A DNA stretch of 6,559 nucleotides, from the NCBI GenBank assembly GCA_009779295.1, contig WREN01000133.1:1-6559 (forward strand). Reading direction: 5' to 3'. How positions within the stretch are numbered: the first letter of the stretch is position 1; the number at the start of each line of letters is the position of its first letter. Made by a program: the position numbers and the translations under genes. Shown here piece after piece: positions 1 through 6,202 of this stretch. The stretch is from Oscillospiraceae bacterium (GTDB lineage: Bacteria; Bacillota; Clostridia; Oscillospirales; CAG-272). The notes under the pieces were generated by a model. The model did no database searches. It worked only from the letters and a program-made list of their open reading frames with translations, and was not told the DNA's origin.

Positions 1-1214
1 TCGTCGTAAGTGATTCCGCACAAGCCCGTCTTGATGTAAGAGATAACGTCGCCGACACGCCAGAAATTGTTGATGATCGCCAATACGGAAATAACCAGCC
101 GTATCAATGGTTTGGTCGCAATATCTACGCGCACGGACATGAAGTATGGGATTTCGTATTTTTCGAAAATAGCGTCGATTATGCCGTAGTAGCGCGAAAC
201 GTCGCGCATGATGACGGTTACCTCGTTATATCTCGCGCCGTGCCTCACCTTTTTGAGAATATCTTTCGCCGCAGCTTCCGCTTCGGCGTATATACTGTTA
301 CACTCGTAAACCGCTATGTTCGACGGTTCGGTCGGATAAATATCCTCGGTGTAGCTGAAATTCAAATTATCAGCTAAGAATTTCAATTCGCCGTTGTTGA
401 AACGACGTTTGTCAGTTAAAATTATATCTTCCGAAATCTCGACATGGTTATTAGACGCAATCTTTTTTAACTGCGCCAAAGTATAGTGGATTCCAGCGTA
501 AATCGGGTTGGTGCTGTCGGATGTAACCGCCATCGTGACGAAAATGTTGTCGGCTTGCTTGAACATATTCCGCAGGATTTCGTACTCCAGCATCGTGAAA
601 CCGCTGAACGAATCGATGTAGATGTTGTAACCCTTAAAGAACTCGTTCTCGCTCGAAATTTCCGACAGCAATTTCAATTCGTCGGTCTGCGCGTTGTATT
701 CACCGGTCAGGATGCTGTCGTATTTCGCGTAGATGAGCGAAATATCGTACAGTTTATTTGTCAGGTTTCGGTTATCTTCTATGAGTATGTCGGCGGTTTG
801 CTCGAGAATATTCGGCGTTATGCTGAAATTTTTAAGTTCTTTGATGGTTTGCATCATCAGTTTGATGAAGTTCTTGTCCGTTGGCGCGACGTCTTTGTAT
901 TCTTTCAGAAACGGCAGATATGTGGATAAAGTCCGCCACATAATCAAATTCTGCGCACCCTTGCCGACATAACTGTACGACAACCCACCATATTCCCTGA
1001 ACACGCGGTTGCACAAACGTTTGAAATTCAAAACTTCCAGATTTATTGTGGGTACATCGACGGCAATCTCCTCGATTTTGCGCTCCGCTTCGACGGCGTG
1101 CTGTTCGGGCACAAGCAGGATGACCCGTTTGCCATCGCGTAAATCTTCCGCGATTTTATTTATGATGTAAATGCTTTTCCCGCTTCCGGATTCGCCGGTT
1201 ATGAATTGCAACAT
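1..1214 (-). CDS. addB: AddB-like helicase/nuclease subunit B, N-terminal part (runs off left edge)
   Basis: Reading the minus strand from ATG at 1214 gives an open frame of 404 codons that continues past base 1, so the stop and the C-terminal two thirds are missing (AddB is usually about 1,100-1,200 residues). The N-terminus carries a Walker A motif, GESGSGKS at residues 7-14, then LLVPEQ at 33-38 and LNFKRLCNRVFREYGGLS at 62-79. These match the start of AddB proteins. A degenerate Walker B-like block, IDSFSGFT, lies at 200-207. The segment at about 310-359 (EAEAAAKDIL, VTVIMRD, IPYF), followed by the KPL at 368-370, also fits the family. AddB pairs with AddA in the cytoplasm to unwind and resect double-strand-break ends at Chi before RecA loading. 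Its C-terminal nuclease and 4Fe-4S cysteines would lie outside the window, as would addA, expected downstream. The start lies 2 bases after the parE stop, so translational coupling is likely. Another UvrD-like helicase is possible but less likely. Confidence 0.88.
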   Translation of the reverse strand, partial: MLQFITGESGSGKSIYIINKIAEDLRDGKRVILLVPEQHAVEAERKIEEIAVDVPTINLEVLNFKRLCNRVFREYGGLSYSYVGKGAQNLIMWRTLSTYLPFLKEYKDVAPTDKNFIKLMMQTIKELKNFSITPNILEQTADILIEDNRNLTNKLYDISLIYAKYDSILTGEYNAQTDELKLLSEISSENEFFKGYNIYIDSFSGFTMLEYEILRNMFKQADNIFVTMAVTSDSTNPIYAGIHYTLAQLKKIASNNHVEISEDIILTDKRRFNNGELKFLADNLNFSYTEDIYPTEPSNIAVYECNSIYAEAEAAAKDILKKVRHGARYNEVTVIMRDVSRYYGIIDAIFEKYEIPYFMSVRVDIATKPLIRLVISVLAIINNFWRVGDVISYIKTGLCGITYD

Positions 1215-1216
1215 CG

Positions 1217-3226
1217 TTAATCATCTCCATAAACATCCGCTATATCAAGAAAATTATTGCCGTACAACGTTATATATTCTTTGCGGGCGGGCAAATTGTC
1301 GCCGAGCATTGTGTCAAACATATTATACGTCTCCGTTTCATCCGCTTCCATAATTTTTATTAACCTGCGCGTTTCGGGATTCATGGTAGTCTGCCACATC
1401 ATACCCGGCTCATTTTCGCCAAGACCCTTTGAACGCTGAACGGTATATTTAACGTTCCCAATCTTTTTGATGATTGTCGCTCTTTCCGCTTCGTCATACG
1501 CGAAATAGGTTTTATCCTTTGCCGTAATTTCATATAACGGCGATTCCGCGATGTAAATCTTCCCTTTCTTGATCAGCGTCGGCAAAAGACGGTAAAACAT
1601 AGTCAATATCAGTGTGCGTATATGATAACCGTCTTTGTCTCCGTCGGTGCAGATTATGATTTTATCCCAGCGCAGCGATTCATAATCGAATTCAGCCATA
1701 TCGCTTTTTACTTTGGTTTTAAGTTCCACTCCGCAGCCTATCACTTTCAGCAGACTGATGATTATTTCTTTTTTTAATATACTGTCGTAAGTGCTTTTAA
1801 GGCAATTCAATGTTTTGCCGCGTACAGGGATAATAGCCTGAAACTCCGCGTCGCGGCCGAGCTTGCAGGATGAAAGTGCGCTGTCGCCCTCGACGATATA
1901 CAATTCGCGTTTAGTCGGATCTTTCGAGCGGCAGTTCACGAATTTTTCCACGCGGTTCGCGATGTCGATATTGCCGGTGAGTTTTTTCTTCAAATTCAAG
2001 CGTGTGCTTTCAGCCTGTTCGCGGCTGCGCTTGTTTATTAAAACTTGGTTATTGAAACGTTCGGCTTCGAGCGGATTTTCCGCGAAGTAGACCTCTAAGT
2101 TGTGCTTGAGAAATTCCGTCATCGCTTCGGTAATGAAAACATTATTAATCGCCTTTTTGGTTTGATTCGCGTACGAAGTCTGCGTCGAAAAACTGCTCGT
2201 AATCAATACCAGACAGTCTTCAACGTCGTTGAAACTTATCTTCGATTCGTTTTTCAAATATTTATTATTATTTTTAAGATATTTATCGATTTCATGTACG
2301 AACGCGCTCCTGACCGCTTTATCCGGAGAACCGCCGTGTTCGAGAAAGCTGGCGTTGTGGTAGTATTCGATAACGTTGACGGTGTTCGAAACGCAGAATG
2401 ATACTTCCGCTTTCAAGTTGTAATCATCTTTATCGGCGCGGTCGTGACCGGATGTTTCCATATTCCAGAACACGGGAACGGTCAACGCGCTTTCTCCGGC
2501 GAGTTCAGTGACATAATCGATTATGCCGCGCTCGTAATAAAACTCGTGCGTTTCGAATTTGTTGTCCGGCACCTGCCAGTTGAATACAAATTTTGTAACG
2601 GAATTGACAACAGATTGTTTCCGCAACATTTCCAGATAATACTCTTTCGGGATGTTGATGTCTGTGAAAACTTCCAAGTCCGGACGCCAATGTACGATCG
2701 TTCCGGTACGTTTGTCTCTTTTTTCAAGCGGGGTAACTACCAATTCACCTACAGGATTCCCCCGCGCGAATTCGATTTTGCTCATGTTCGTACCGTCAAA
2801 GGATTGCACGGTCATGAACTCCGACGCGTATTGAGTGGAACACGCGCCTAAACCGTTCAGCCCCAGAGAATATTTGTATGCCGAAGCGGCGGCGTTGTTG
2901 TTGTATTTACCACCCGCGTAGAGTTCGCAGTAGATGAGTTCCCAATTGTATTTTCCCTCCCGCTCGTTATAACCAAGCGGTACGCCGCGTCCGTGGTCGT
3001 CGATCTTTATCGACTTGTCATTATACGCCGTGATATTTATAACGTTCCCATACCCTTCGCGCGCTTCGTCTACTGCGTTTGACAATATCTCAAACACGGA
3101 ATGTTCACAGCCTTCAAGACCGTCCGAACCGAATATAACCGCCGGACGCTTCCTGACGCGGTCCGCGCCTTTCAACGCCGAAATACTCTGATTTCCGTAT
3201 TCAATGCTCTTTTTTACTGCTGCCAT
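1217..3226 (-). CDS. parE: DNA topoisomerase IV subunit B (ParE-type GyrB family protein)
   Basis: Complete 669-residue type IIA topoisomerase ATPase subunit; with ParC it would decatenate and relax chromosomes using ATP. GHKL ATPase features are seen in order: EILSNAVDEA at 46-55 (Mg/ATP-binding Asn), DDHGRGVP at 76-83, GGK at 105-107, GLNGLGACS at 122-130, and the QTK loop at 355-357. The TOPRIM domain has EGDSA at 446-450 (metal-binding Glu446) and TDGDKDG at 527-533, with all three Asp (528, 530, 532). QRSKGLGE (597-604) and NPETRRL (616-622) are also typical. Length matches ParE/Gram-positive GyrB, without the insert of proteobacterial GyrB. The start at 3226 is chosen because AGGAG stands 8 bases upstream; an in-frame ATG at 3274 lies between the -10 box and the transcription start. 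Where GyrB usually has SAGG-type residues after EGD, this protein has SALSS. I associate that and ALKGADRVRKRPAV with a clostridial ParE branch. A second GyrB is the alternative; no parC is in the window. Confidence 0.9.
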   Translation of the reverse strand: MAAVKKSIEYGNQSISALKGADRVRKRPAVIFGSDGLEGCEHSVFEILSNAVDEAREGYGNVINITAYNDKSIKIDDHGRGVPLGYNEREGKYNWELIYCELYAGGKYNNNAAASAYKYSLGLNGLGACSTQYASEFMTVQSFDGTNMSKIEFARGNPVGELVVTPLEKRDKRTGTIVHWRPDLEVFTDINIPKEYYLEMLRKQSVVNSVTKFVFNWQVPDNKFETHEFYYERGIIDYVTELAGESALTVPVFWNMETSGHDRADKDDYNLKAEVSFCVSNTVNVIEYYHNASFLEHGGSPDKAVRSAFVHEIDKYLKNNNKYLKNESKISFNDVEDCLVLITSSFSTQTSYANQTKKAINNVFITEAMTEFLKHNLEVYFAENPLEAERFNNQVLINKRSREQAESTRLNLKKKLTGNIDIANRVEKFVNCRSKDPTKRELYIVEGDSALSSCKLGRDAEFQAIIPVRGKTLNCLKSTYDSILKKEIIISLLKVIGCGVELKTKVKSDMAEFDYESLRWDKIIICTDGDKDGYHIRTLILTMFYRLLPTLIKKGKIYIAESPLYEITAKDKTYFAYDEAERATIIKKIGNVKYTVQRSKGLGENEPGMMWQTTMNPETRRLIKIMEADETETYNMFDTMLGDNLPARKEYITLYGNNFLDIADVYGDD
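1225..1228 (-). promoter_or_regulatory. Ribosome binding site of addB inside the parE 3' end
   Basis: The minus strand reads GGAGATGATTAACG before the addB ATG. GGAG is 10 bases from the start codon and forms part of the last parE codons (Gly-Asp-Asp-stop). The site supports the ATG at 1214 as the addB start and implies that ribosomes finishing parE can re-initiate on addB. Confidence 0.65.
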
Positions 3227-3234
3227 TATTAATA

Positions 3235-3239
3235 CTCCT
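3235..3239 (-). promoter_or_regulatory. Ribosome binding site deciding the parE start
   Basis: The minus strand reads AGGAG, then an 8-base spacer (TATTAATA), then ATG at 3226. It is a near-consensus Shine-Dalgarno site and favours the 669-residue protein over one begun 16 codons earlier at 3274. Confidence 0.85.
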
Positions 3240-3244
3240 ATCTG

Positions 3245-3260
3245 CCGGAATAAATTCCGG
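3245..3260 (-). repeat. Perfect 6-bp inverted repeat in the parE leader
   Basis: On the minus strand CCGGAA-TTTA-TTCCGG forms a hairpin with a 6-bp stem, four of the pairs G-C, and a 4-base loop. It sits in the predicted 5' untranslated leader of parE, 5 bases before the AGGAG ribosome binding site. No run of T follows on the minus strand, so it does not look like an intrinsic terminator. Roles in mRNA stability, in tuning ribosome access or as a protein-binding site are possible but inferred only. Confidence 0.6.
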
Positions 3261-3278
3261 TTGTTCTCCCCCATATAT

Positions 3279-3307
3279 ATTTTACCCTAAATCCTTGCAA
3301 TTGTCAA
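3279..3307 (-). promoter_or_regulatory. Sigma-70/sigma-A type promoter for parE-addB
   Basis: On the minus strand a perfect -35 box TTGACA (3307-3302) is separated by exactly 17 bases from a -10 box TAAAAT (3284-3279, five of six consensus bases). Transcription should begin near 3272, giving a leader of roughly 46 bases that contains the CCGGAA hairpin and the AGGAG site. It faces away from the plus-strand promoter, and their -35 regions interlock. Confidence 0.8.
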
Positions 3308-3323
3308 TTGTTAATGATATAAT
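3295..3323 (+). promoter_or_regulatory. Sigma-70/sigma-A type extended -10 promoter for the glycosidase operon
   Basis: The plus strand has -35 TTGCAA (3295-3300, four of six consensus bases), a 17-base spacer, and a perfect -10 TATAAT (3318-3323) preceded by TG at 3315-3316, making an extended -10 element. Transcription should start near 3330. That leaves a leader of only about 16 bases, with the Shine-Dalgarno site almost at the 5' end of the mRNA. Confidence 0.78.
3298..3310. promoter_or_regulatory. 13-bp palindrome over both -35 boxes, possible shared operator
   Basis: CAATTG-T-CAATTG is symmetric around base 3304, and each half is itself a palindrome. It overlaps the last three bases of the plus-strand -35 box and all of the minus-strand -35 box, so a protein bound here could block or switch both promoters. 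The symmetry and position are seen directly; the operator role is inference. The AT-rich context means it could be fortuitous, a by-product of two -35 boxes in opposite orientation. Confidence 0.35.
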
Positions 3324-3331
3324 TATAAAAA

Positions 3332-3337
3332 AGGAGG
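3332..3337 (+). promoter_or_regulatory. Ribosome binding site deciding the glycosidase start
   Basis: AGGAGG followed by an 8-base spacer (AGTTTTCA) and ATG at 3346 is a consensus Shine-Dalgarno arrangement. It rules in favour of this ATG over the in-frame TTG at 3295, which is the first half of the -35 box. Confidence 0.88.
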
Positions 3338-3345
3338 AGTTTTCA

Positions 3346-5439
3346 ATGTTTAATAATGCAAAATGGATATGGCATAACGATTACCATATAATAAATACTT
3401 ATTTGAATTTCTTTGATGAGATTTTCATCGATAATCTATGTGAGGATATCAACATTTACATAAGCGCGGACATGCAGTACGCGGTTCATATCAATGACGT
3501 GTTTGTAAATTCCGGACAATACGCCGATTTTCCGGAATATAAAGTTTACGACGAGGTGAATATAAACAAGTATTTGCATACCGGATCAAATAATCTGATG
3601 ATAACGGGTTATTGGCAGGGCGAGGACAGTTTTCAATACCGCAAAGAACCTGCCGGACTAATATTTATAGTAAAAAGTAACGATAAAATCATTCTCACGA
3701 GTTCAGAGAATACTATGACCGCGTTAAACAGTGCATACACAAACGGGGTTATCGAGAGGGTTTCGGGGCAATTGTCGTTTTCATTCAGGTATAATTGTTT
3801 GAAAGCAGACGAGAAGATCGGCTTGAAGAACGCTGATGTGCAGGATAAGTCATTGGTTCTGTACCCGCGACCGATCAAAAAACTCGATATTTTAGACGAT
3901 ATTCCTACAGTATTAACCGTTCACGGCGATTTTACCGATTTATATCCGGTTGATGCGGATATGGGATTGCGCGTTCAGTATTCATCGCTCGCCATTAAAG
4001 AACCGATCTACAACCGCAAACTGCCGTCGGCAGAGGGAATTCAACTTAACGACAGTTTCGCGATAATAGATATCGGCTCGGAAAATACCGGATTTCTCAA
4101 ACTTGATATAGAATTACCGCAGGATTGCGAGATATTGCTTGCGTGGGGCGAACATCTTGAGGATTTAAGGGTCAGGGCTTCGGTCGGCGGACGCTGTTTT
4201 ACCGCATCGTATTACGGGAAAGCGGGACGGAATAAGTTTATGCACCCGTTCAAGCGCGCCGGGCTCAGATACCTGCAAATCCATGTATACGCGCCGAGTT
4301 TTAAATTGTACTACGCCGGAATCCAGCCGACTTTATATCCACTGCACATGAATTTGTTCAAATGCGCCGACCATCTGCACAATAAAATATACGAAGCGTC
4401 TCTGCGCACGTTGCACATGTGTATGCACGAGCATTACGAGGATTGCCCTTGGCGCGAGCAGGCGTTGTACTCGATGGATTCGCGGAATCAAATGCTTTGC
4501 GGGTACTACACTTTTAACGAGTACAAGTTCGCGCGGGCGAGTCTGCATCTGTTCGCGCTTTCAATCCGAGAAGACGGCTTGCTTGACATATGCTCGCCGG
4601 CGAGATGTCCGTTCACGATACCTTCGTTCACGGCGATCTATTTGACACAACTATCTGAATATTTGGAATTTTCGAAAGATATAGATTTCATACGCGAAGT
4701 GCTGGACGTTGCCAAAAAGGTCGCGGATCAATTCGTTTCGCGAATCAACGACACCGGTTTGATTCCGCGGCTTCCTACTCCGGAGTATTGGAATTTCTAT
4801 GAATGGCAGGACGGTCTGACGGGCTATATGAACGGTCCGAAAACTGATAAGATCATATACGATGCGCCGCTTAACGCGATCGTTTCGATGGGTTTGCGTT
4901 CGATGGCGTTTATGTGCAAGAGCTGCGGCGACACGGAAACGGCAGATTATTATTTCGGTATGCACAGAAAATTGAATGCCGCGATGGATAAAATCTACTG
5001 GAACGGTGAAAAGGGCGCGTATGCTTCATTCTATGAGCCGGATGTCGGCATTTCGCACTACTGCGAGTTTGTACAATCGGTTATTATTTACGCGGACGCA
5101 TGTGATGACGCGAAACTTGACGTTGTGCTTGAACATTTGACAGACGGTTCGTTGATTCCCGTCACGATCAGCCACAGCATTTTCAAGTACGACGCGCTTA
5201 TGAAACGTCCGGAAAAATACGCGCGGTTCGTGTTCAATCAAGTAGCGGAATTTTGGAGTTATATGCTTTACAACGGCGCGACGACGTTCTGGGAAACGAT
5301 CGACGGCGCGGCGGCATTTGGCAACGCAGGGAGTTTATGTCACGGCTGGTCGGCAGTTCCGGCGTGTTTGTATTTGAAATACGCGATGAACTTGCCATCT
5401 GAAATGACGGGGTTGTACGAATGTCAATTCAATCAATAG
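3346..5439 (+). CDS. GH78-type alpha-L-rhamnosidase-like glycoside hydrolase, cytoplasmic
   Basis: This 697-residue protein is predicted to remove terminal alpha-L-rhamnose, or a related sugar, from oligosaccharides or glycosides by inversion. The first 330 or so residues look like beta-sandwich domains (WIWHND near the N-terminus, IDIGSENTGFLKLDI at 241-255, FKRAGLRYLQI at 302-312). The rest fits an (alpha/alpha)6 barrel. Its signature DCPWREQ starts at 366. Aligned with the four rhamnose-contacting acidic residues known in Bacillus GH78 RhaB, it keeps Asp366, Glu371 (probable general acid) and Asp378, and Glu650 in the TTFWE motif as probable base. SLCHGWSAVP at 663-672 is a typical C-terminal block. 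There is no signal peptide or membrane segment, so it should act inside the cell on imported substrates. It is shorter than many GH78 enzymes (800-1,100 residues) and seems to lack the C-terminal beta domain. It is the first gene of an operon with its own promoter. Substrate is not provable from sequence; a related six-hairpin glycosidase specificity is possible. Confidence 0.82.
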   Translation: MFNNAKWIWHNDYHIINTYLNFFDEIFIDNLCEDINIYISADMQYAVHINDVFVNSGQYADFPEYKVYDEVNINKYLHTGSNNLMITGYWQGEDSFQYRKEPAGLIFIVKSNDKIILTSSENTMTALNSAYTNGVIERVSGQLSFSFRYNCLKADEKIGLKNADVQDKSLVLYPRPIKKLDILDDIPTVLTVHGDFTDLYPVDADMGLRVQYSSLAIKEPIYNRKLPSAEGIQLNDSFAIIDIGSENTGFLKLDIELPQDCEILLAWGEHLEDLRVRASVGGRCFTASYYGKAGRNKFMHPFKRAGLRYLQIHVYAPSFKLYYAGIQPTLYPLHMNLFKCADHLHNKIYEASLRTLHMCMHEHYEDCPWREQALYSMDSRNQMLCGYYTFNEYKFARASLHLFALSIREDGLLDICSPARCPFTIPSFTAIYLTQLSEYLEFSKDIDFIREVLDVAKKVADQFVSRINDTGLIPRLPTPEYWNFYEWQDGLTGYMNGPKTDKIIYDAPLNAIVSMGLRSMAFMCKSCGDTETADYYFGMHRKLNAAMDKIYWNGEKGAYASFYEPDVGISHYCEFVQSVIIYADACDDAKLDVVLEHLTDGSLIPVTISHSIFKYDALMKRPEKYARFVFNQVAEFWSYMLYNGATTFWETIDGAAAFGNAGSLCHGWSAVPACLYLKYAMNLPSEMTGLYECQFNQ

Positions 5440-6197
5440 TTGAATCGGGCTTGCGTGAGGAAAATATTGAATACTACGCGAGTTTGCCGTTTGACGAATG
5501 TAAGATTATCAACACGAGTTTGGTTGAAAAGTCCTTCGGTGAATTAAAACCGAGAAGCGTGATTATTTTCCTCGCGCCGTATTTCAGCGGGCGATATCCG
5601 GAGCGGAACGTTTCGCTTTACGCTATACCTCGCGATTACCATTTGTTTTTCAGGGAAATATTTATATCAATTGAAAATAATTTGTTGCGAACTTATCCCA
5701 ATAATATATTCAAGGGTTTCACGGATCATTCGCCCATCAACGAAGTTGACGCGGCCACTAAAGCGGGTTTGGGAATTATCGGCGAGAACGGTTTGCTGAT
5801 TAACGAGAAATACGGCTCGTTTGTGTTTATCGGCGAGATTTTGACGGATTTGGATGTTGCCGCGCAAGCGCAAGCCGTCGGAGCTTGCCATAATTGCGGT
5901 AAGTGCCGTATTGTATGCCCCTCGTACAACGAGTGTTTGTCCGCTATCACGCAAAAGCGCGGTGTACTCACCGATAGAGAACAGCAAATGATACGCGCGT
6001 ATGGGATTGCGTGGGGCTGCGACGTGTGCCAGTTGATTTGCCCGCACAACGCCGACGTTGCGGAAACGCCGGTACAGTTTTTCAGGGAGGATTTGATTCC
6101 GAACGTTCCGCCGGAATGTGAAATCGTCGGTCGCGCGTATGCTTGGCGCGGGAAGGGTTGTATACATAGGAATTTGGATTTATTAAAGAAGGGTTGA
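5421..6197 (+). CDS. queG: QueG-family double [4Fe-4S] protein, short form (putative epoxyqueuosine reductase)
   Basis: QueG is a cobalamin-dependent iron-sulfur enzyme that reduces epoxyqueuosine to queuosine at the tRNA wobble position. This 258-residue protein has the QueG N-terminal domain: SVIIFLAPY at 46-54, YAIPRDYH at 67-74, and TDHSPINEV at 101-109, where Asp102 aligns with the proposed catalytic Asp. AGLGIIGENGLLI (115-127) corresponds to the QueG AGLGWIGK block, but its Lys is Glu122 here. The ferredoxin-like part has Cys156, 159, 162, 166, 172, 200, 203 and 207, enough for two [4Fe-4S] clusters (CHNCGKCRIVCP; GCDVCQLICPHN). Canonical QueG is about 380 residues with a C-terminal HEAT-repeat region; that part is absent here, the protein ending shortly after RGKGCIHRN. 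The ATG overlaps the glycosidase end by 19 bases, with only a weak GGGG 8 bases upstream, suggesting coupled translation. Family membership is firm. The exact reaction is less so, since short clostridial homologues may have other redox roles. Confidence 0.75.
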   Translation: MSIQSIVESGLREENIEYYASLPFDECKIINTSLVEKSFGELKPRSVIIFLAPYFSGRYPERNVSLYAIPRDYHLFFREIFISIENNLLRTYPNNIFKGFTDHSPINEVDAATKAGLGIIGENGLLINEKYGSFVFIGEILTDLDVAAQAQAVGACHNCGKCRIVCPSYNECLSAITQKRGVLTDREQQMIRAYGIAWGCDVCQLICPHNADVAETPVQFFREDLIPNVPPECEIVGRAYAWRGKGCIHRNLDLLKKG

Positions 6198-6202
6198 TAA
6201 TC

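Noticed and set aside
486..929. 147-codon plus-strand open frame opposite addB
   Set aside because: It is antisense to a continuous AddB-like frame with clear family motifs; its translation has no recognisable domain and no ribosome binding site stands out.
2102..2851. Plus-strand open frames opposite parE (2102-2401 and 2444-2851)
   Set aside because: They are shadows of the conserved ParE frame, with arginine- and phenylalanine-rich translations typical of antisense reading and no recognisable domain.
3245..3270. Hairpin CCGGAA-TAAA-TTCCGG read on the plus strand as a terminator
   Set aside because: Only TTGTTCT follows it on the plus strand, no plus-strand gene ends before it, and on the minus strand it lies upstream of a start codon without a T-run.
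3227..3274. In-frame ATG at 3274 extending ParE by 16 residues
   Set aside because: It lies between the predicted -10 box (3284-3279) and the transcription start (about 3272), has no good ribosome binding site, and the added residues do not resemble the family. The ATG at 3226 has AGGAG at 8 bases.
3295..3345. In-frame TTG at 3295 extending the glycosidase by 17 residues
   Set aside because: The TTG is part of the -35 hexamer and the extension spans the whole promoter and the AGGAGG site. The ATG at 3346 has a consensus ribosome binding site and gives the expected family N-terminus.
6186..6202. Possible terminator or promoter between queG and the lipoprotein gene
   Set aside because: Only 5 bases separate the genes and no stem-loop or promoter boxes are seen; the stretch is explained by a ribosome binding site.
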